Positions 22,205 to 23,463 of a stretch of 23,463 bases of DNA are shown here, piece by piece (the stretch's first letter is position 1; each line of letters starts with the position of its first letter). The stretch is from a virus, in IMG/VR virus record IMGVR_UViG_3300013137_002379, positions 1 to 23,463 of that record. The stretch is one strand, 5' to 3'. The notes beneath the pieces are model-generated. The model ran no database searches and was not told where the DNA came from. It saw nothing but the letters and a program-made list of their open reading frames with translations. The position numbers were made by a program, and so were the translations under genes.

Positions 22205-23463
22205 AAAATTAATTACTATTATTTTACCATTTTTAATTCTTACCTCTTCTGTTTTTGCTACAGAAATATATTTATGGCGGTATCGAAGCCATGCTACAGA
22301 TTGCACATCTTTAACAGATGGTAAACTAAGGGATTTATGTTATGAGCAAGACAGCCAGAATCTCTATAAATGTGAGCCAACTTCAGGGGATTGCGATATT
22401 CCTTCAGAATGGAAATTAATTGAACCCATAGAAACCGACCCTATATTTTCTGCCTGGGACAAAGATTATGCTGACCTAATCAATAAACCCACAATTCCTT
22501 CGGCATTATCAGAATTAAGCGATGACAGCACTCATCGTCTTGTTGCTGATACTGAAAAATCCGTATGGAATGCCAAGCAAGATGCCCTTGTTTCCGGGAC
22601 AAATATTAAAACAATAAACTCTGCCACATTATTAGGAAGTGGAGATATTGCCTTAGTAGCTTCCGAATCTGACCCCAAAGTCGGCACATTAACATCGAAT
22701 TATCTTTCTAAATGGGGGACAGCTACTTTAACTAACTCCGTTATTTATGACGATGGCACAAATGTTGGCATAGGAACAACAAGCCCAGGGGCTTTGCTTC
22801 ATGTAAACGGCACGTTTAATTTAAACGGCACTACCAGCTTCTCGGGATGGGATACCAGCGCCTCTGACGATATCACCACATCCAGCACCTGGACAGGAGG
22901 GGATTTATCAGGCACTGGCTTGGCGGCTACAGTTGTTGATGACAGCCATAACCATATATACAGCAACATAGACGCAACTACCTCTATCAACTGGGCAAGC
23001 GTTGTCTCTGATGAAACAGGCTCTGGCGCCTGGGTATTCGGCACATCGCCTACATTTACAACTTCTGTAATTATGTCTGATGGAGCGACTCTCGGCCAAT
23101 CAGCCGGGCCCCTGGTTGCTTTTGATGATACGAATAATTATCTGGAAATAACCGGTGCAAATGTCGGCATCGGGACGACTGCGCCGGCAACAGAGCTTGA
23201 AGTTAACGGCACAATAACAGCCACAACCTTTGCAGGAAGCGCCGCATCTCTAACGAGCATTCCAGCAACTCAACTCACCGGCACAGTGGACAACGCCAGG
23301 TTAGATGCAGACCTGCAGGATTTGGCAGATGGCAGCCTCACAGGTTCAAAAGTAAGTTCAGCTGCCGCAGACGGCGCGACAAAAGGCGCAGCCTCATTTG
23401 CTGCCGCAGACTTTGACGCCTCATCAGGGAATATCTCTATAGATTATGCTAATGCCCAGGCTG
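22197..23463 (+). CDS. Secreted fibre-like protein with VGIGTT repeats, 3' end outside window
   Basis: The frame opens at ATG 22197, overlapping the glycosyltransferase by 8 nt, and stays open to the window end (422 codons), so it is incomplete. Residues 1-21 form a Sec signal peptide: MRKK, a hydrophobic ITIILPFLILT core and a VFA cleavage-type end. The mature part is Thr/Ser/Gly-rich and has at least two fibre repeats, NVGIGTTSP...HVNGT (about 22761-22814) and NVGIGTTAP...EVNGT (about 23160-23213), as in tail-fibre and S74-chaperone adhesins. A phage tail fibre would not normally carry an export signal, so this may be a surface adhesin made by the lysogen. Composition rises toward GC in the repeats. 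Confidence 0.75.
   Translation, partial: MRKKLITIILPFLILTSSVFATEIYLWRYRSHATDCTSLTDGKLRDLCYEQDSQNLYKCEPTSGDCDIPSEWKLIEPIETDPIFSAWDKDYADLINKPTIPSALSELSDDSTHRLVADTEKSVWNAKQDALVSGTNIKTINSATLLGSGDIALVASESDPKVGTLTSNYLSKWGTATLTNSVIYDDGTNVGIGTTSPGALLHVNGTFNLNGTTSFSGWDTSASDDITTSSTWTGGDLSGTGLAATVVDDSHNHIYSNIDATTSINWASVVSDETGSGAWVFGTSPTFTTSVIMSDGATLGQSAGPLVAFDDTNNYLEITGANVGIGTTAPATELEVNGTITATTFAGSAASLTSIPATQLTGTVDNARLDADLQDLADGSLTGSKVSSAAADGATKGAASFAAADFDASSGNISIDYANAQA

Noticed and set aside
22799-23099. Two leftward frames within the fibre gene
   Set aside because: They are shadows of the repetitive, GC-richer fibre coding sequence.
1-23463. CRISPR array or insertion sequence
   Set aside because: No regularly spaced repeats, transposase gene or terminal inverted repeats were seen.

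Overview
The window reads as part of a temperate, tailed double-stranded DNA phage (free genome or prophage) from an uncultivated, fairly AT-rich bacterium. The evidence is a tyrosine integrase beside a tRNA fragment, an S24-type repressor facing a Cro-like gene across an operator region, and a packaging and head cluster (small and large terminase, portal, prohead protease, HK97-fold major capsid protein). The host cannot be named from sequence alone. A fibre-like protein with a Sec signal peptide and VGIGTT repeats, and a SleB-type wall hydrolase, would fit a Gram-negative candidate-phylum host, but that is inference.

Layout. (1) Positions 1-1321: four rightward accessory genes, namely a 5'-truncated metallophosphoesterase, a Myb/SANT-like DNA binder, a DUF4406 nucleoside-deoxyribosyltransferase-like protein and a DUF1599/Nmad1-like protein. 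(2) 1322-1798: no gene. This stretch holds a promoter-like element and the 5' half of a tRNA-Arg(ACG) gene that stops in the anticodon loop, the likely attachment site. (3) 1799-3868: a leftward lysogeny operon of repressor, superinfection-immunity-type membrane protein, small membrane protein and integrase. (4) 3869-4060: a switch region with an inverted repeat, repeated half-sites and two similar promoter-like units. (5) 4060-11271: a rightward early operon with a Cro-like regulator, HTH proteins, wall hydrolase, zinc-binding microprotein, an Fe-S PD-(D/E)XK nuclease fused to a gp3-like recombination directionality factor, two orphan DNA methyltransferases, a replication-initiator-like protein and a VRR-NUC nuclease. 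(6) 11272-12468: an unassigned block with a different codon feel. (7) 12479-12619: a probable late control region with palindrome, strong sigma70-like promoter, about 70-nt leader and intrinsic terminator. (8) 12713-18787: packaging and capsid genes, including a portal-MuF fusion and a capsid protein with an N-terminal zinc ribbon. (9) 18856-23463: a tightly overlapping cassette of methyltransferase, Rossmann-like putative glycosyltransferase, radical SAM/SPASM enzyme, zinc-ribbon microprotein, GT4 glycosyltransferase and a secreted fibre-like protein that runs off the window.

How it fits together. The repressor should hold the rightward promoters off during lysogeny while the leftward operon keeps immunity and integrase available. 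On induction the early operon would provide excision, replication, DNA modification and nuclease functions, and the late promoter, probably through antitermination of its leader, would open packaging and head genes. The last cassette sits where head-tail connector and tail genes normally follow the capsid gene. Its content points to building or modifying a surface glycan or glycoprotein rather than to virion assembly, and it is the best candidate here for an undescribed system.
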